Part shown: positions 1-11,309 of the stretch, piece by piece
Position numbering within the stretch: position 1 is the stretch's first letter
Layout of the letters: every line of letters starts with the position of its first letter
Assembly (NCBI RefSeq): GCF_012102745.1
Contig: NZ_JAAVSY010000006.1
Coordinates: 62,001 to 126,000, forward strand
Length of the DNA stretch: 64,000 bases
Reading direction: 5' to 3'
Source: Haematospirillum sp. H4485
GTDB taxonomy: Bacteria; Pseudomonadota; Alphaproteobacteria; Rhodospirillales; Rhodospirillaceae
Made by a program: the position numbers and the translations under genes
The notes under the pieces: model-generated
The model's input: the letters and a program-made list of their open reading frames with translations, nothing else
Told to the model about the DNA's origin: nothing
Database searches by the model: none

Positions 1-262
1 CCAGATCCCGGGTCCGGATATCAATACCAAGAGCCAGAAAATGTGGTTGTCTTGGTGTGTCCTGCATCTCCGTTCCGGGGCCAAGGCCCAACAGGCCATC
101 CAGCAGCACAAGGGGGAGATTGTCGACAACCTCGTAGCCAATGTCTTCCAGTACATTCAGGGCGGTGGATTTCCCTGCCCCGGACAGTCCCGTGACGATC
201 ACCAAGTGTGTCGTGTTCTGGCTTGGTCCTGAAGTGTCTGTCGTCGTGTCGGGATTGATCAT
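1..262 (-). CDS. rapZ: RNase adapter protein RapZ (3' part outside window)
   Basis: This is the N-terminal 87 codons of a RapZ/YvcJ-type P-loop nucleotide-binding protein; the gene continues past base 1. The Walker A motif GLSGAGKST and the following [12 protein letters not shown] segment are diagnostic of the family. The start ATG overlaps the stop codon of hprK (ATGA at 259-262), so the two are translationally coupled. In Enterobacteria RapZ binds GlcZ/GlmY RNAs and controls glmS. In alphaproteobacteria it sits with HprK and PTS-Ntr genes, and its role there is less clear. Confidence 0.93.
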   Translation of the reverse strand, partial: MINPDTTTDTSGPSQNTTHLVIVTGLSGAGKSTALNVLEDIGYEVVDNLPLVLLDGLLGLGPGTEMQDTPRQPHFLALGIDIRTRDL

Positions 263-696
263 GATACGGGGACGATTTCTCCTGTGGCCAGCCGGAGTGC
301 AAGACGAACGTGGGCTGTTGCAGACACCCGGAATGGATCAATCCATACCCGACGTACGGGAACGCTGCAAAGCAGAACCTGATCCGTTTCGGGAAGCCGT
401 TCGGTTTCTCCGCCTGCCCTCAGGTCACACAGAAGCGAGACCGGTACCGGGCCACAGGAAGGAACCGGAACAATTCCAAGCCCACGTACTTCCAGAAAGC
501 CGGCCAAGCGATCGGGTGGGAAGGCAACCAGCTGCCCGTTTTCGGCATCGATGCGACACAGGTCGTCCGTCACCAGTTGTGCACCCTCATCAACAAGCCG
601 CAGCGCCAAGTCGGACTTGCCGCTTCCCGATGCGCCCCGCAGGATAACGCCGTGACCGTGGACAGCAATACATGTGGCGTGAATGTGTTCCATCAA
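259..696 (-). CDS. hprK: HPr kinase/phosphorylase, short alphaproteobacterial form
   Basis: The 145-residue protein corresponds to the C-terminal kinase domain of HprK, without the N-terminal domain of Firmicutes enzymes. The Walker A motif GASGSGKSD lies at about residues 21-29, and the segments LVTDDLC and EVRGLGIV match the family. It phosphorylates a serine on HPr, here probably within the regulatory PTS-Ntr. The short form is usual in alphaproteobacteria. It starts at one of two consecutive ATGs (696 or 693) and is coupled by an ATGA overlap to rapZ. Confidence 0.92.
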   Translation of the reverse strand: MMEHIHATCIAVHGHGVILRGASGSGKSDLALRLVDEGAQLVTDDLCRIDAENGQLVAFPPDRLAGFLEVRGLGIVPVPSCGPVPVSLLCDLRAGGETERLPETDQVLLCSVPVRRVWIDPFRVSATAHVRLALRLATGEIVPVS

Positions 697-832
697 CCCG
701 GAGGGTGAGAGTCCTGTTATGGAAAGTCAATCCTTGCCGTATGTCCATGATGCAGGTGTGTGGCAATTGTGAGGGTCCTGCTGTTTGTGCTATCGTCGCT
801 GCGGTGCGTTTCTGTGGTAAGGTGGGTCGCGC

Positions 833-1426
833 GTGATGGGATTCCGGACAGGGCAATGCAAGGCCGGGCAGTGGAGGCCGCCCTTTATATTCCGGCTTGG
901 GCCATTGTTCGTGTTGATCTCTTTTCTGTCAGCATTCTTGCTGCCTTTGCATGGCTATGGCTTCGGGCTGAGCCTTGACGAGATGTACCGTATGTCTCTT
1001 CGTCACGAGAATGAAGGTGTTTTGCCGGGGTATGTCGTCAACCGCGGTATGGCACCGTGGCCGGAGCCAAAGCCACCGACTCCGGCCGAGCGGGAAGCGG
1101 ATACGGGGGCCGGGGTTCTGTCCCTGCCTTTGACGGAGCCTCTGCCATGGCCTCAGGTTGTGAAAGAGGTTGCCACCGGTAATCCTGGGTCATTTGCTGT
1201 GGATGCGGTGCGTCGCCGTGCCCGGAGCGATGATGCTGAGGCGGTTGAACTTCTGGCGTGGATGTATGCGGGGGGTGTTGGTGTCCACAAGGACCTTGCA
1301 CAGGCATTCGAGCTGTATCTGAAGGCCAGTCGGCTTGGGGTAACAACCGCAAAGGATAATGCCGGCTCTGTTTACAAGTCCATGACGGTTGCGGAGCGTC
1401 GAACAGTCTTCAACCCTTTTAATTGA
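833..1426 (+). CDS. Sel1-repeat protein, membrane-anchored or exported
   Basis: The 197-residue protein has a hydrophobic stretch at about residues 20-45 that could be a signal anchor. A proline-rich linker follows, then one recognisable Sel1/TPR-like unit near residues 135-165 (AVELLAWMYAGGVGV followed by DLAQAFELYLKAS). Sel1 repeats mediate protein-protein contacts, and no enzyme activity is expected. The start is GTG at 833 or the ATG immediately after it. It is divergent from hprK, with about 135 bp between them. Function is unknown. Confidence 0.7.
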   Translation: MMGFRTGQCKAGQWRPPFIFRLGPLFVLISFLSAFLLPLHGYGFGLSLDEMYRMSLRHENEGVLPGYVVNRGMAPWPEPKPPTPAEREADTGAGVLSLPLTEPLPWPQVVKEVATGNPGSFAVDAVRRRARSDDAEAVELLAWMYAGGVGVHKDLAQAFELYLKASRLGVTTAKDNAGSVYKSMTVAERRTVFNPFN

Positions 1427-1676
1427 TTCTTTGCGGCCTGTTTCTGGCAGTGGGTCGTATGGCATCTGTTGTCGGTACAGGAAAGATTCTGTCCATATAT
1501 GGCTTTTTCCGGCATGCTTCGGAAAACTGCCGGGGCGGGCTTTGTTCCTCGTGAAAATTTTGTGTCCACAAAACGACTTGTGATCGTGAAACCCTTGAAT
1601 TCCGGATCATTCAGGAGTTTCCTGATGGGGGTTTGCGCCCTTTGTCACCAAGCCACATGTTCGGGACACATGTACC

Positions 1677-4600
1677 ATGGCATCTCATTCAAAGTCGTCC
1701 GGACCAGATCTCGTTAATCGTGTTGTTGAACTTGTCCGGGATCGTCTTGCGGGCGATCGGGCTGTCATTGCCGAAGCTCTCTTGCGGCAGTATGCGGGGG
1801 TCATGCCCCCTGCTGACCTGGAAGAGATGGACCCGGGTCAGCTCTATGGCATGGTGGTGTCGCTGTTGTCCTTTGCCCGTCATCGCAAGCCAAAACAGGC
1901 CAAGATACGGGTCTTCAATCCCAGAATTGACGAGGATGGCTACACAACGGATCATACCGTTGTCGAGTTGGTCAGCGATGACATGCCCTTTATCGTTGAT
2001 TCCGTTGTGGCGTCCCTGTCCAGCATGGGGCTGAACGTTCTCGTTGTTATCCATCCCGTATTGCATGTTCGCCGTTCGGAAGACGGGACTCTTGTCGATA
2101 TCCTTGACCCCGACGCACCCTTGGGCAAGGGATGCGAGGCTGACTCGGTCGTCCACATAGAGATTTTCGAGCAGAGCGACCCAAAAATTATTGCGATCAT
2201 AACCCAGGATCTGGAAGCTGTTCTGCGTGATGTTCGGCAGGCTGTTGAAGACTGGAAGCCGGTTCAGGAACGTGTGCTGGCTGTTACGTCCGATGTCAAG
2301 CGGGAGAAGGGGCCAAAAGCCCCCGCTGGCGAGGATGTGCAGGATGTTTGTGATTTCCTTGCGTGGCTGGCCGACAACCACTTTACGCTTCTGGGTTACC
2401 GCCGTTATGACATCAGGCAGAAGGGCGGTTCGGATGCCGTTGTGTCGGCTGAAGTGGGCGAAGGCCTTGGTATCCTGCGTAATGCGGACTATCTGGTGTT
2501 TGACGAAGTTCGTAACCCATCAGATCTGCCCCCTGAAATGGTGGCCTTTGCCTCGCACTCCAATCGTCTCCTGATTACAAAATCAAACCGTTTGTCCCGG
2601 GTTCACCGGGCCGTGCCGATGGATGTGATTTGCGTCAAGCGCTTTGGTGCCGGGGGCAAGATTGCCGGCATCGAAATGTTTGTCGGGTTGTTTACATCCA
2701 ATGTCTACACGAACAGCGCCGGTTTTGTGCCTGTTCTGCGCACCAAGATCGATCGCATCATGCGGCGTACCGGCCTGCGTCCGGGCAGCCATGATGGCAA
2801 ACGTCTCCTCAGTATTCTGGAAAATCTTCCGCGTGATGAGCTGTTCCAGGCCAAGGATGAGGAGCTGGAGACGATATCGGTTGGTATTCTGCACTTGCAG
2901 GATCGTCACCGCACGGCTGTCTTTATTCGTGTTGATGAATTCGGGCGTTTTGTCTCGGTTCTGGTGTTTGTGCCGCGGGATCGTTTCGATACCGATTTGC
3001 GTCTGACGATCCGTCGTATTCTTGAAGAGAGTCTGGATGCGGAACAAACGGGCTATTACACTCAGGTGACCGATGCGCCGCTGGCCCGTCTTCATGTTTT
3101 GCTGAAAGCCAGGAACAAGAAGGGAACCCTGCCGGCCTTTGATGTCGAGGCGATTGAAAAGCAGATTGCCGAGGCGGCCCGGGCATGGTCCGACCAGTTC
3201 CAGGAAGCTATCCTCCAGGCAAAGGGGGAGGAAAGGGGCAGTCGTCTGGTGCGCCGTTACGGCAACGCGTTCCCGAACTTCTACAAGGAGCGCTACAGCG
3301 CCGCTGCGGCTGTTTACGATATTGACCGTATCGAAGAGACCTTGGGCGGGAATTTGGCCCTGAATTTGTACCGTCCGCTGGAAGCAGCCGAGAACGAGGT
3401 ACGCTTCAAGGTCTATCGGGCCGATAAACCAGTCCTGTTGTCCGATATTTTGCCGATGATGGAAAATATGGGTTTCCGGGTCAGCGGCGAGATGCCGTTC
3501 CAGATCAAGATGGAAGATCTGAAGCGTTCGGTCTGGATCCATGAATTCTCCATGTCCTCGGCAGATGGGTCGCCGGTGCGGGTCAACGAAATTCGCGCCG
3601 CGTTCCATGATGCTTTCCAGCGTGTCTGGGCCGGGGATATTGCCGACGATGGTTTCAACTGCCTAGTCGTGACCACGGGGCTGCTGTGGCGTGAAGTGGT
3701 TATGCTGCGGGCTTATGCCAAGTACCTGCGGCAGGCTGCCTTTACGTTCTCCCAGGGGGCCATCGAGGCAACCATGGTCAAGAACGGGGCTATTGCCCGT
3801 CAGCTTGTTCGTTTGTTCCATGCCCGCTTTGATCCGGTTGGTGCATCCGGTGATACAGAAATCCTGACCCGCAAGATTCTGGAAAGCCTGGAGCATGTCA
3901 GCTCTTCCGACGAAGACCGGATTATTCGTCGCTACCTGAACCTGATTCATTGCACCCTGAGAACGAACTTCTATCAGAAAGCTGCTGACGGTCGGCCGAA
4001 GAGCTATATTTCTTTCAAGATTGACAGTCGGCGGGTCGAGGATCTTCCCCTTCCCCGCCCCAATGTCGAGGTGTGGGTTTACAGCCCCCGGGTCGAAGCA
4101 ATCCATCTGCGTGGTGGCAAGGTAGCGCGTGGTGGGATCCGCTGGTCAGATCGTCGCGAGGACTTCCGTACCGAAATTCTGGGGCTGATCAAGGCCCAGA
4201 TGGTCAAGAACGCCGTGATTGTTCCGGTCGGGTCAAAAGGTGGCTTTGTGGTCAAGAATCCTCCCCATGAAGGGGGGCGTGAAGCCTATATGGCAGAGGG
4301 AATTGAGTGTTACCGGACCCTGATGCGTGGCCTTCTTGATCTGACAGACAATCTGGTGGGGGGGAGTGTTGTGCCGCCCTCCGATGTCGTTCGCCATGAT
4401 GATGACGATCCGTACTTGGTCGTTGCTGCGGACAAGGGAACAGCGACTTTTTCTGATATCGCAAATGGCATTTCAGCCGAATACGGGTTCTGGCTTGATG
4501 ATGCGTTTGCGTCCGGTGGTTCACAGGGATACGACCACAAGATTATGGGGATTACGGCCCGCGGCGCATGGGAGGCGGTGAAGCGGCACTTCCGCGAAAT

Positions 4601-6527
4601 GGGGCGGGATATCCAGACCCAGGACTTTACCTGCATTGGCGTCGGCGACATGTCGGGGGATGTGTTCGGGAATGGCATGCTGCTGTCACGCCACACGCGT
4701 TTGCTGGCTGCCTTCAACCATATGCACATCTTTATTGATCCCAATCCGGATACAAAGGCGAGCTATGACGAGAGGGAGCGGCTGTTCCGCCTGCCCCGTT
4801 CAACGTGGGCCGACTACAATTCATCCCTTATCTCGGCGGGTGGTGGTGTCTTTGAGCGTACGGCCAAGAAGATTCCGGTCAGTCCACAAATGCGGTCTCT
4901 CTTCGGGATTGAGACTGACAGTCTTACGCCCAATGAATTGATTCTGATCCTGTTGAAGGCGCATGTTGACCTGCTGTGGTTCGGTGGTATCGGGACGTAT
5001 GTCAAGGCTGCGACTGAAACCAATGCCGAAGCTGGTGACCGTGCCAACGACGCTGTCCGGGTCAACGGAAAGGATATCAGGGCCAAGGTTATCGGAGAGG
5101 GAGCTAATCTGGGTGTGACCCAGCGTGGCCGTATTGAAATGGCCGGTGCCGGCGTTCGCCTGAACACCGATGCGATTGATAACTCCGCCGGTGTCGACTG
5201 CTCTGACCATGAGGTCAACATCAAAATTCTCCTCAACCGGGTTGTTGCTGACGGGGATATGACCCTGAAACAGCGCAACACATTGTTGGCTGAGATGACT
5301 GATGAGGTGGCCGAGCTGGTTCTGCGGGACAATTATCTACAGACCCAGGCAATTTCCCTCTCCCAGTACCGTGGTGCGGCTCTTCTGGATCAGCAGAGCC
5401 GTCTGATGCGGATGCTGGAAAAAGCGGGGCGCCTGGATCGTGGTATCGAGTATCTGCCCGATGATCTGGAGGTTGCCGAGCGGATTGCGGCCCGGCGCAG
5501 CATGGCCCGTCCTGAGCTTGCGGTTCTGATCGCCTATTCCAAGATGTGGTTGTTTGACGAGATTCTTGAAAGTGATCTCCCTGATGATCCCTCCATGGAA
5601 GAAGATCTGGTCAGTTATTTCCCCGAACGCCTGCGTGGCCCGTGGGTACGACAGATCCTGGAACACAAGCTGAAGCGGGAAATTATTGCGACCCATGCCG
5701 CCAACAGCATGATCAACCGTGTGGGTGGAACGTTTGTCACCCAGATTATGGAAAAAACAGGGGCCAAGCCGGCGGATGTAGCCCGTGCCTATATCGTGAT
5801 CCGGGATGCATTCGGGCTGAGAGCCTTGTGGAACGAGGTGGAAGCCTTGGATAACAAGGCTCCGGCAGAGGCCCAGCTGGCCATGTTGACGGAAGCCAAC
5901 CGGCTTGTGGAAAGGGGAACCTTGTGGGTCCTGCGCCATGGTGACCATGTTACTTCGGATCAGGGAGCCTTGACGGCAACCCTGCGGGAGGGAGCCGAAG
6001 CTCTGGCCTCTTCTGTCAGCAGTGCCTGTCCTCCGGATCTGCAGGCGGTTATCCAGTCCAGGAAGCAGGATATGGTAGGCAAGGGTGTTCCGGCGGCCTT
6101 GGCTGATCGTACGGCCTCTCTGGTTCTGTTGGCCTCTGTTCCTGATGTGGTTCGGCTGTCCCGTGACCTTGGTGTGACCGAGGTTCGTGCCGCCGCCCAG
6201 TATTTCGCCGTTGGTTCGCGCTTTGGTCTGGGATGGCTGCGTGCGGCATCCGAGAACCTGACCCAGGGCAGTCACTGGGAGAAGTTAGCTGCTGCTGCTG
6301 TGACAGATGAACTGTATGCCCTGCAACGCGGGGTGACGGCCCGTATTCTGGGTGAAACATCTGACAGTCTGTCCCCGATCGAGGCCATTGACTCCTGGGC
6401 CGAAAATTATAAGGCAGCGGTTCTGCGGACGGACCAGCTTCTGGTCGAGATGCGTTCAGCACCGGCAGTTGACTTGGCTATGTTGACTGTTGCCAGCCGC
6501 CAGTTCGGTAGCCTGGCAGGGGTCTAG
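1677..6527 (+). CDS. gdhB: NAD-specific glutamate dehydrogenase, large bacterial type
   Basis: At 1616 residues this fits the L-GDH180 class (Streptomyces clavuligerus, Pseudomonas GdhB, Caulobacter GdhZ), which oxidises glutamate to 2-oxoglutarate and ammonium with NAD. The N-terminal half carries the regulatory ACT-like region. The catalytic core lies around residues 820-1100, with PVGSKGGFVVK, ADKGTATFSDIAN and GDMSGDVFGNGML, the last near the nucleotide site. No frameshift is seen over 4.85 kb. The start ATG lacks a strong Shine-Dalgarno sequence, so the exact N terminus is moderately certain. It is followed by a hairpin terminator and appears monocistronic. Confidence 0.95.
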   Translation: MASHSKSSGPDLVNRVVELVRDRLAGDRAVIAEALLRQYAGVMPPADLEEMDPGQLYGMVVSLLSFARHRKPKQAKIRVFNPRIDEDGYTTDHTVVELVSDDMPFIVDSVVASLSSMGLNVLVVIHPVLHVRRSEDGTLVDILDPDAPLGKGCEADSVVHIEIFEQSDPKIIAIITQDLEAVLRDVRQAVEDWKPVQERVLAVTSDVKREKGPKAPAGEDVQDVCDFLAWLADNHFTLLGYRRYDIRQKGGSDAVVSAEVGEGLGILRNADYLVFDEVRNPSDLPPEMVAFASHSNRLLITKSNRLSRVHRAVPMDVICVKRFGAGGKIAGIEMFVGLFTSNVYTNSAGFVPVLRTKIDRIMRRTGLRPGSHDGKRLLSILENLPRDELFQAKDEELETISVGILHLQDRHRTAVFIRVDEFGRFVSVLVFVPRDRFDTDLRLTIRRILEESLDAEQTGYYTQVTDAPLARLHVLLKARNKKGTLPAFDVEAIEKQIAEAARAWSDQFQEAILQAKGEERGSRLVRRYGNAFPNFYKERYSAAAAVYDIDRIEETLGGNLALNLYRPLEAAENEVRFKVYRADKPVLLSDILPMMENMGFRVSGEMPFQIKMEDLKRSVWIHEFSMSSADGSPVRVNEIRAAFHDAFQRVWAGDIADDGFNCLVVTTGLLWREVVMLRAYAKYLRQAAFTFSQGAIEATMVKNGAIARQLVRLFHARFDPVGASGDTEILTRKILESLEHVSSSDEDRIIRRYLNLIHCTLRTNFYQKAADGRPKSYISFKIDSRRVEDLPLPRPNVEVWVYSPRVEAIHLRGGKVARGGIRWSDRREDFRTEILGLIKAQMVKNAVIVPVGSKGGFVVKNPPHEGGREAYMAEGIECYRTLMRGLLDLTDNLVGGSVVPPSDVVRHDDDDPYLVVAADKGTATFSDIANGISAEYGFWLDDAFASGGSQGYDHKIMGITARGAWEAVKRHFREMGRDIQTQDFTCIGVGDMSGDVFGNGMLLSRHTRLLAAFNHMHIFIDPNPDTKASYDERERLFRLPRSTWADYNSSLISAGGGVFERTAKKIPVSPQMRSLFGIETDSLTPNELILILLKAHVDLLWFGGIGTYVKAATETNAEAGDRANDAVRVNGKDIRAKVIGEGANLGVTQRGRIEMAGAGVRLNTDAIDNSAGVDCSDHEVNIKILLNRVVADGDMTLKQRNTLLAEMTDEVAELVLRDNYLQTQAISLSQYRGAALLDQQSRLMRMLEKAGRLDRGIEYLPDDLEVAERIAARRSMARPELAVLIAYSKMWLFDEILESDLPDDPSMEEDLVSYFPERLRGPWVRQILEHKLKREIIATHAANSMINRVGGTFVTQIMEKTGAKPADVARAYIVIRDAFGLRALWNEVEALDNKAPAEAQLAMLTEANRLVERGTLWVLRHGDHVTSDQGALTATLREGAEALASSVSSACPPDLQAVIQSRKQDMVGKGVPAALADRTASLVLLASVPDVVRLSRDLGVTEVRAAAQYFAVGSRFGLGWLRAASENLTQGSHWEKLAAAAVTDELYALQRGVTARILGETSDSLSPIEAIDSWAENYKAAVLRTDQLLVEMRSAPAVDLAMLTVASRQFGSLAGV

Positions 6528-6540
6528 ACCTTGTGCACAA

Positions 6541-6567
6541 GCGGGGTGGAGCATGCCACCCCGTTTT
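6541..6567 (+). terminator. Rho-independent terminator after gdhB
   Basis: Arms CGGGGTGG (6542-6549) and CCACCCCG (6556-6563) form a perfect 8-bp stem with a 6-nt loop, followed by TTTT. It begins 14 nt after the glutamate dehydrogenase stop codon. Confidence 0.8.
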
Positions 6568-6684
6568 CGCGCTTTGTCTTGTGAGGTATAATCGACGCGT
6601 TTGATGCCGTAGGATGCTGCCCTCCGTCCTTTCTGTGCAGGGGTTCGCGTTTTACTTCTGCCAGAAACTGTTGTGGATGGTCTG

Positions 6685-7548
6685 ATGTCTTCCAGGACCT
6701 CCTTGCCTGTTCCTGACCTTGAGGTCATCAATCAGAAGCCATCTGTGCCTTCTGCCGCTCCCCCGCTGCTGTTTGTCCATGGTGCTTTCTGCGGAGCCTG
6801 GGTCTGGCAGGAAAACTTTCTGCCTTGGTTGGCTGGCCAGGGGTTTGACGTGTATGCCTTGTCCCTGAGAGGACACGGAGCCAGTGGTGGTTACGAGCAT
6901 CTGTCTGGAACTCACGTGTTTGAATATATGGCTGACGTGCTTTCCGTTATGGATCGTCTTCCCGCGCCACCAATTCTTGTGGGCCATTCCATGGGCGGCA
7001 TGGTTGTCCAGAGGGTGATCGAATCTTTTGACGTGCAGGATTTTTCTGTGAAGCGTCCTGTGCAGGGGGCTGTCCTGATGTCATCGGTGCCCCCGGGCGG
7101 ATTATGGGGAACGTCGCTTCATATGATGACGCATGATCCATCGCTGTTGCTCCAGATTGTCGCCCTGCAAAATTTCGGGATGTCAGCCCTGTCGCCCCAG
7201 ACAATTCACCGTGCCATGTTTTCCCCGACGGAACCGATGGAGGAAACGCGTGTTTATCTTGAGCGCCTGCAGCCGGAGTCCGTTGCCATTCAGTCGGATA
7301 TGACGCTGGCCCCGCCCCCTGTTCCTGCCAATGGGCGGAGCATACCCATGCTTGTGATTGGTGCCTCGGAAGACAGCTTTGTACCGCCCTGGATGGCCCA
7401 CCTGACAGCCCGGTATTACGGCGCGGAGTCCCAAGTCCTGAACGGCGTGGGTCATGCCATGATGCTGGGCACGCTATGGCACCAGGCTGCTTCTGTCCTG
7501 AGGGAATGGCTCTGGCGCCACTGGCCACCGGCGGGTGGGCGAGGCTGA
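6685..7548 (+). CDS. alpha/beta-fold hydrolase
   Basis: The 287-residue protein has the classical alpha/beta hydrolase layout. The oxyanion-side motif FVHGAFCGAW is near residue 30, and the nucleophile elbow GHSMGG has Ser at about 102. The acid strand LVIGASEDSFVP and the catalytic His in NGVGHAMML lie near the C terminus. The substrate cannot be told from the sequence; esterase, lipase or haloperoxidase-like members share this pattern. I placed the start at ATG 6685, which has GGATGG upstream; GTG at 6673 is an alternative. It stands alone between the gdhB terminator and a convergent nitroreductase gene. Confidence 0.82.
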   Translation: MSSRTSLPVPDLEVINQKPSVPSAAPPLLFVHGAFCGAWVWQENFLPWLAGQGFDVYALSLRGHGASGGYEHLSGTHVFEYMADVLSVMDRLPAPPILVGHSMGGMVVQRVIESFDVQDFSVKRPVQGAVLMSSVPPGGLWGTSLHMMTHDPSLLLQIVALQNFGMSALSPQTIHRAMFSPTEPMEETRVYLERLQPESVAIQSDMTLAPPPVPANGRSIPMLVIGASEDSFVPPWMAHLTARYYGAESQVLNGVGHAMMLGTLWHQAASVLREWLWRHWPPAGGRG

Positions 7549-7591
7549 CCGGCAGAGGCTGTGTGCAAGGCATCAACCGGTCAGCAATGGA

Positions 7592-8182
7592 TTACACGAT
7601 GCGGCAGGCTTCCTCAAAAGCCAGGCGCGGGCTGCGCGGATATAGCTTCGATGGATCCCCATAGCCCAGATTGCATAAAAAATTGGCCTTGAAGCGACCA
7701 TCAGGGAAGAAAGCGGCATTAAGTTTATCGGGGTTGAAGCCACTCATGGGCCCGCAGTCCAGTCCAAGCGACCGGGCGGCCATAATCAGGTACCCCCCCT
7801 GCAGGGAGCCATTACGGAAGGCTGTTTCTGCCGCATGGGCGGCGTTACCGGCAAACCAGCTGCGGGCATCGGCATGTGGGAACAGGGTGGGAAGGTGATC
7901 ATAGAAAGCGGTGTCGTATGCAACAATGGCTGTTGCCGGCGCATTCATGGTTTTTTCAACGTTGCCCTCATCCAGTGCAGGACGCAGACGTTCTTTGCCT
8001 TCTGGCGTGGTGACGAAGACCACCCGCATGGGGGAGCAGTTGGCAGCTGTCGGTCCCATCCGGGCCAGGTCCCACAGGGCTTTCAGGGTTGCCTCTGGAA
8101 CAGGCTTCTTGTTCCAGCCATTGTGGGTACGGGCATCGATGAAGAGTTGGGCCAGTGCGGCCTTGTCCAGGGAAGAAGACAC
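7592..8182 (-). CDS. rutE: RutE-type malonic semialdehyde reductase / nitroreductase family protein
   Basis: The 196-residue flavoprotein of the nitroreductase superfamily matches the RutE/HadB subgroup in length and in segments such as [19 protein letters not shown] (FMN binding) and [10 protein letters not shown]. RutE reduces malonic semialdehyde to 3-hydroxypropionate in uracil breakdown. No other rut genes are nearby, so a related oxidoreductase role is equally possible here. It is convergent with the hydrolase gene. Confidence 0.82.
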   Translation of the reverse strand: MSSSLDKAALAQLFIDARTHNGWNKKPVPEATLKALWDLARMGPTAANCSPMRVVFVTTPEGKERLRPALDEGNVEKTMNAPATAIVAYDTAFYDHLPTLFPHADARSWFAGNAAHAAETAFRNGSLQGGYLIMAARSLGLDCGPMSGFNPDKLNAAFFPDGRFKANFLCNLGYGDPSKLYPRSPRLAFEEACRIV

Positions 8183-8209
8183 AGATCAGGCTCCTTGTCA
8201 CCGGGGTTG

Positions 8210-8237
8210 GATCCGGCGATTGTAGCATCGCCGGATC
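8210..8237. terminator. Perfect 11-bp hairpin between dehydrogenase and nitroreductase genes
   Basis: GATCCGGCGAT (8210-8220) pairs fully with ATCGCCGGATC (8227-8237) around a 6-nt loop. There is no T-run on the minus strand, so it may be a weak terminator or an RNA-stabilising element between two leftward genes. Confidence 0.4.
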
Positions 8238-8259
8238 TGTGGGTCATCCGGGCAGGACT

Positions 8260-9024
8260 TTATTTTGGCTCAAGCCTCAAAGCCCCGTCCAGGCGGATGG
8301 TTTCTCCATTCAGCATGGGATTGTTCACAACAGCCAACACCATGTGACCAAATTCTTCCGCTTGTCCCAAGCGTCGAGGGAACAGGGTTCTGGACACAAG
8401 GCTGCTATGTACGTCGCGTGGAAGTCCGGCAATCATTGGCGTTTCGAACAGTCCGGGCGCAATACACATGACCCGGATGCCATGAGGGGCAAATTCCCGC
8501 GCTGCCGGCAGGCTGAGCGCGGCAACACCTCCTTTCGAGGCAGCATAGGCGGCTTGGCCAATCTGACCGTCAAACGCGGCAATAGAGGCGGTATTAACGA
8601 TAATCCCCCGTTCTTCGTCCAGTCCGATGGGGTCTGTCTCCATCATGTCGGATGCCGCCTGGCTCATGACATGGAATGTCCCGACCAAATTTATGGCGAT
8701 GGTTTTGTGGAAACCTGCCGGATCCATGGGGCCATTGCGACCAACAATACGGCCACCATGAACAATCCCGGCGCAGTTGACACAAATTCGGGCCGGGCCA
8801 TGTGTAGCTTTTGCCGTCTTCAGGGCTGTGTGCACAGAGCCAGGGTCTGTGACGTCACAGGTTATGGGTGTTGCCCCGGTTTCCTGTGCCGCTTCTTCCA
8901 GGCGGCTGGTATCGGTATCCAGTATGCTGACCCTTGCTCCGGCCCGAACAAGGACACCAGCCGTTGCCCGTCCCAACCCGGATGCTCCACCGGTTATGAT
9001 TGCAGCGAGTCCCTTTATATCCAT
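8260..9024 (-). CDS. short-chain dehydrogenase, 3-hydroxyacyl-CoA dehydrogenase type 2-like
   Basis: The 254-residue classical SDR has the cofactor motif TGGASGLGRA at about residues 11-20, NCAGI in the NAG position, and the catalytic YAASK. Its length and the long loop around MMETDPIGLDEERG resemble the HSD17B10 / 3-hydroxy-2-methylbutyryl-CoA dehydrogenase group, which acts in isoleucine and fatty-acid breakdown. The start ATG at 9024 follows a GGGGGATC ribosome-binding site. It is divergent from acetoacetyl-CoA synthetase, which fits acyl-CoA or ketone-body metabolism. Confidence 0.88.
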   Translation of the reverse strand: MDIKGLAAIITGGASGLGRATAGVLVRAGARVSILDTDTSRLEEAAQETGATPITCDVTDPGSVHTALKTAKATHGPARICVNCAGIVHGGRIVGRNGPMDPAGFHKTIAINLVGTFHVMSQAASDMMETDPIGLDEERGIIVNTASIAAFDGQIGQAAYAASKGGVAALSLPAAREFAPHGIRVMCIAPGLFETPMIAGLPRDVHSSLVSRTLFPRRLGQAEEFGHMVLAVVNNPMLNGETIRLDGALRLEPK

Positions 9025-9200
9025 CAATGATCCCCCATCTGGATACGGTCTTTGGCTGACTGTATGCAAAGCCCGCCGCGATGTACATGCTCACACGGCA
9101 AAAACGGGGCAGGAGGTGCAGTTTTATATTCGCTGTCTTGGCGTCGGCTGTGGAATGCGTCACAGTCTCTTGTTATGCCCGTTCAGAGCAGGAGAGTCGG

Positions 9201-11159
<1,959 letters not shown>

Positions 11160-11189
11160 TTGTTGATGGCACGGGAGGGTGCCCTTCCG

Positions 11190-11209
11190 ACATAAAGATA
11201 TCCTTATGT
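11190..11209. promoter_or_regulatory. SahR-like operator palindrome upstream of ahcY
   Basis: This 20-bp near-perfect palindrome consists of ACATAA, central GATATC and TTATGT, with a single mismatched pair. It lies about 100 bp before the ahcY start. The pattern resembles operators attributed to SahR, the ArsR-family repressor of the S-adenosylhomocysteine cycle in Proteobacteria. The match is from memory of that motif, and the regulator gene is not in the window. Confidence 0.55.
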
Positions 11210-11309
11210 GTTCTTGTGTCTCTTTTCTGTGTCTGGTACAGACAGATCCGGCCTTTGGCGCTGCCGTGTGTCCGGGCCTGTGAATCAATCTGGAATGCGG
11301 AGCATCGCC

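Noticed and set aside
11160-11309. SAH riboswitch before ahcY
   Set aside because: I do not see the conserved SAH riboswitch core; the palindrome fits a protein operator better.
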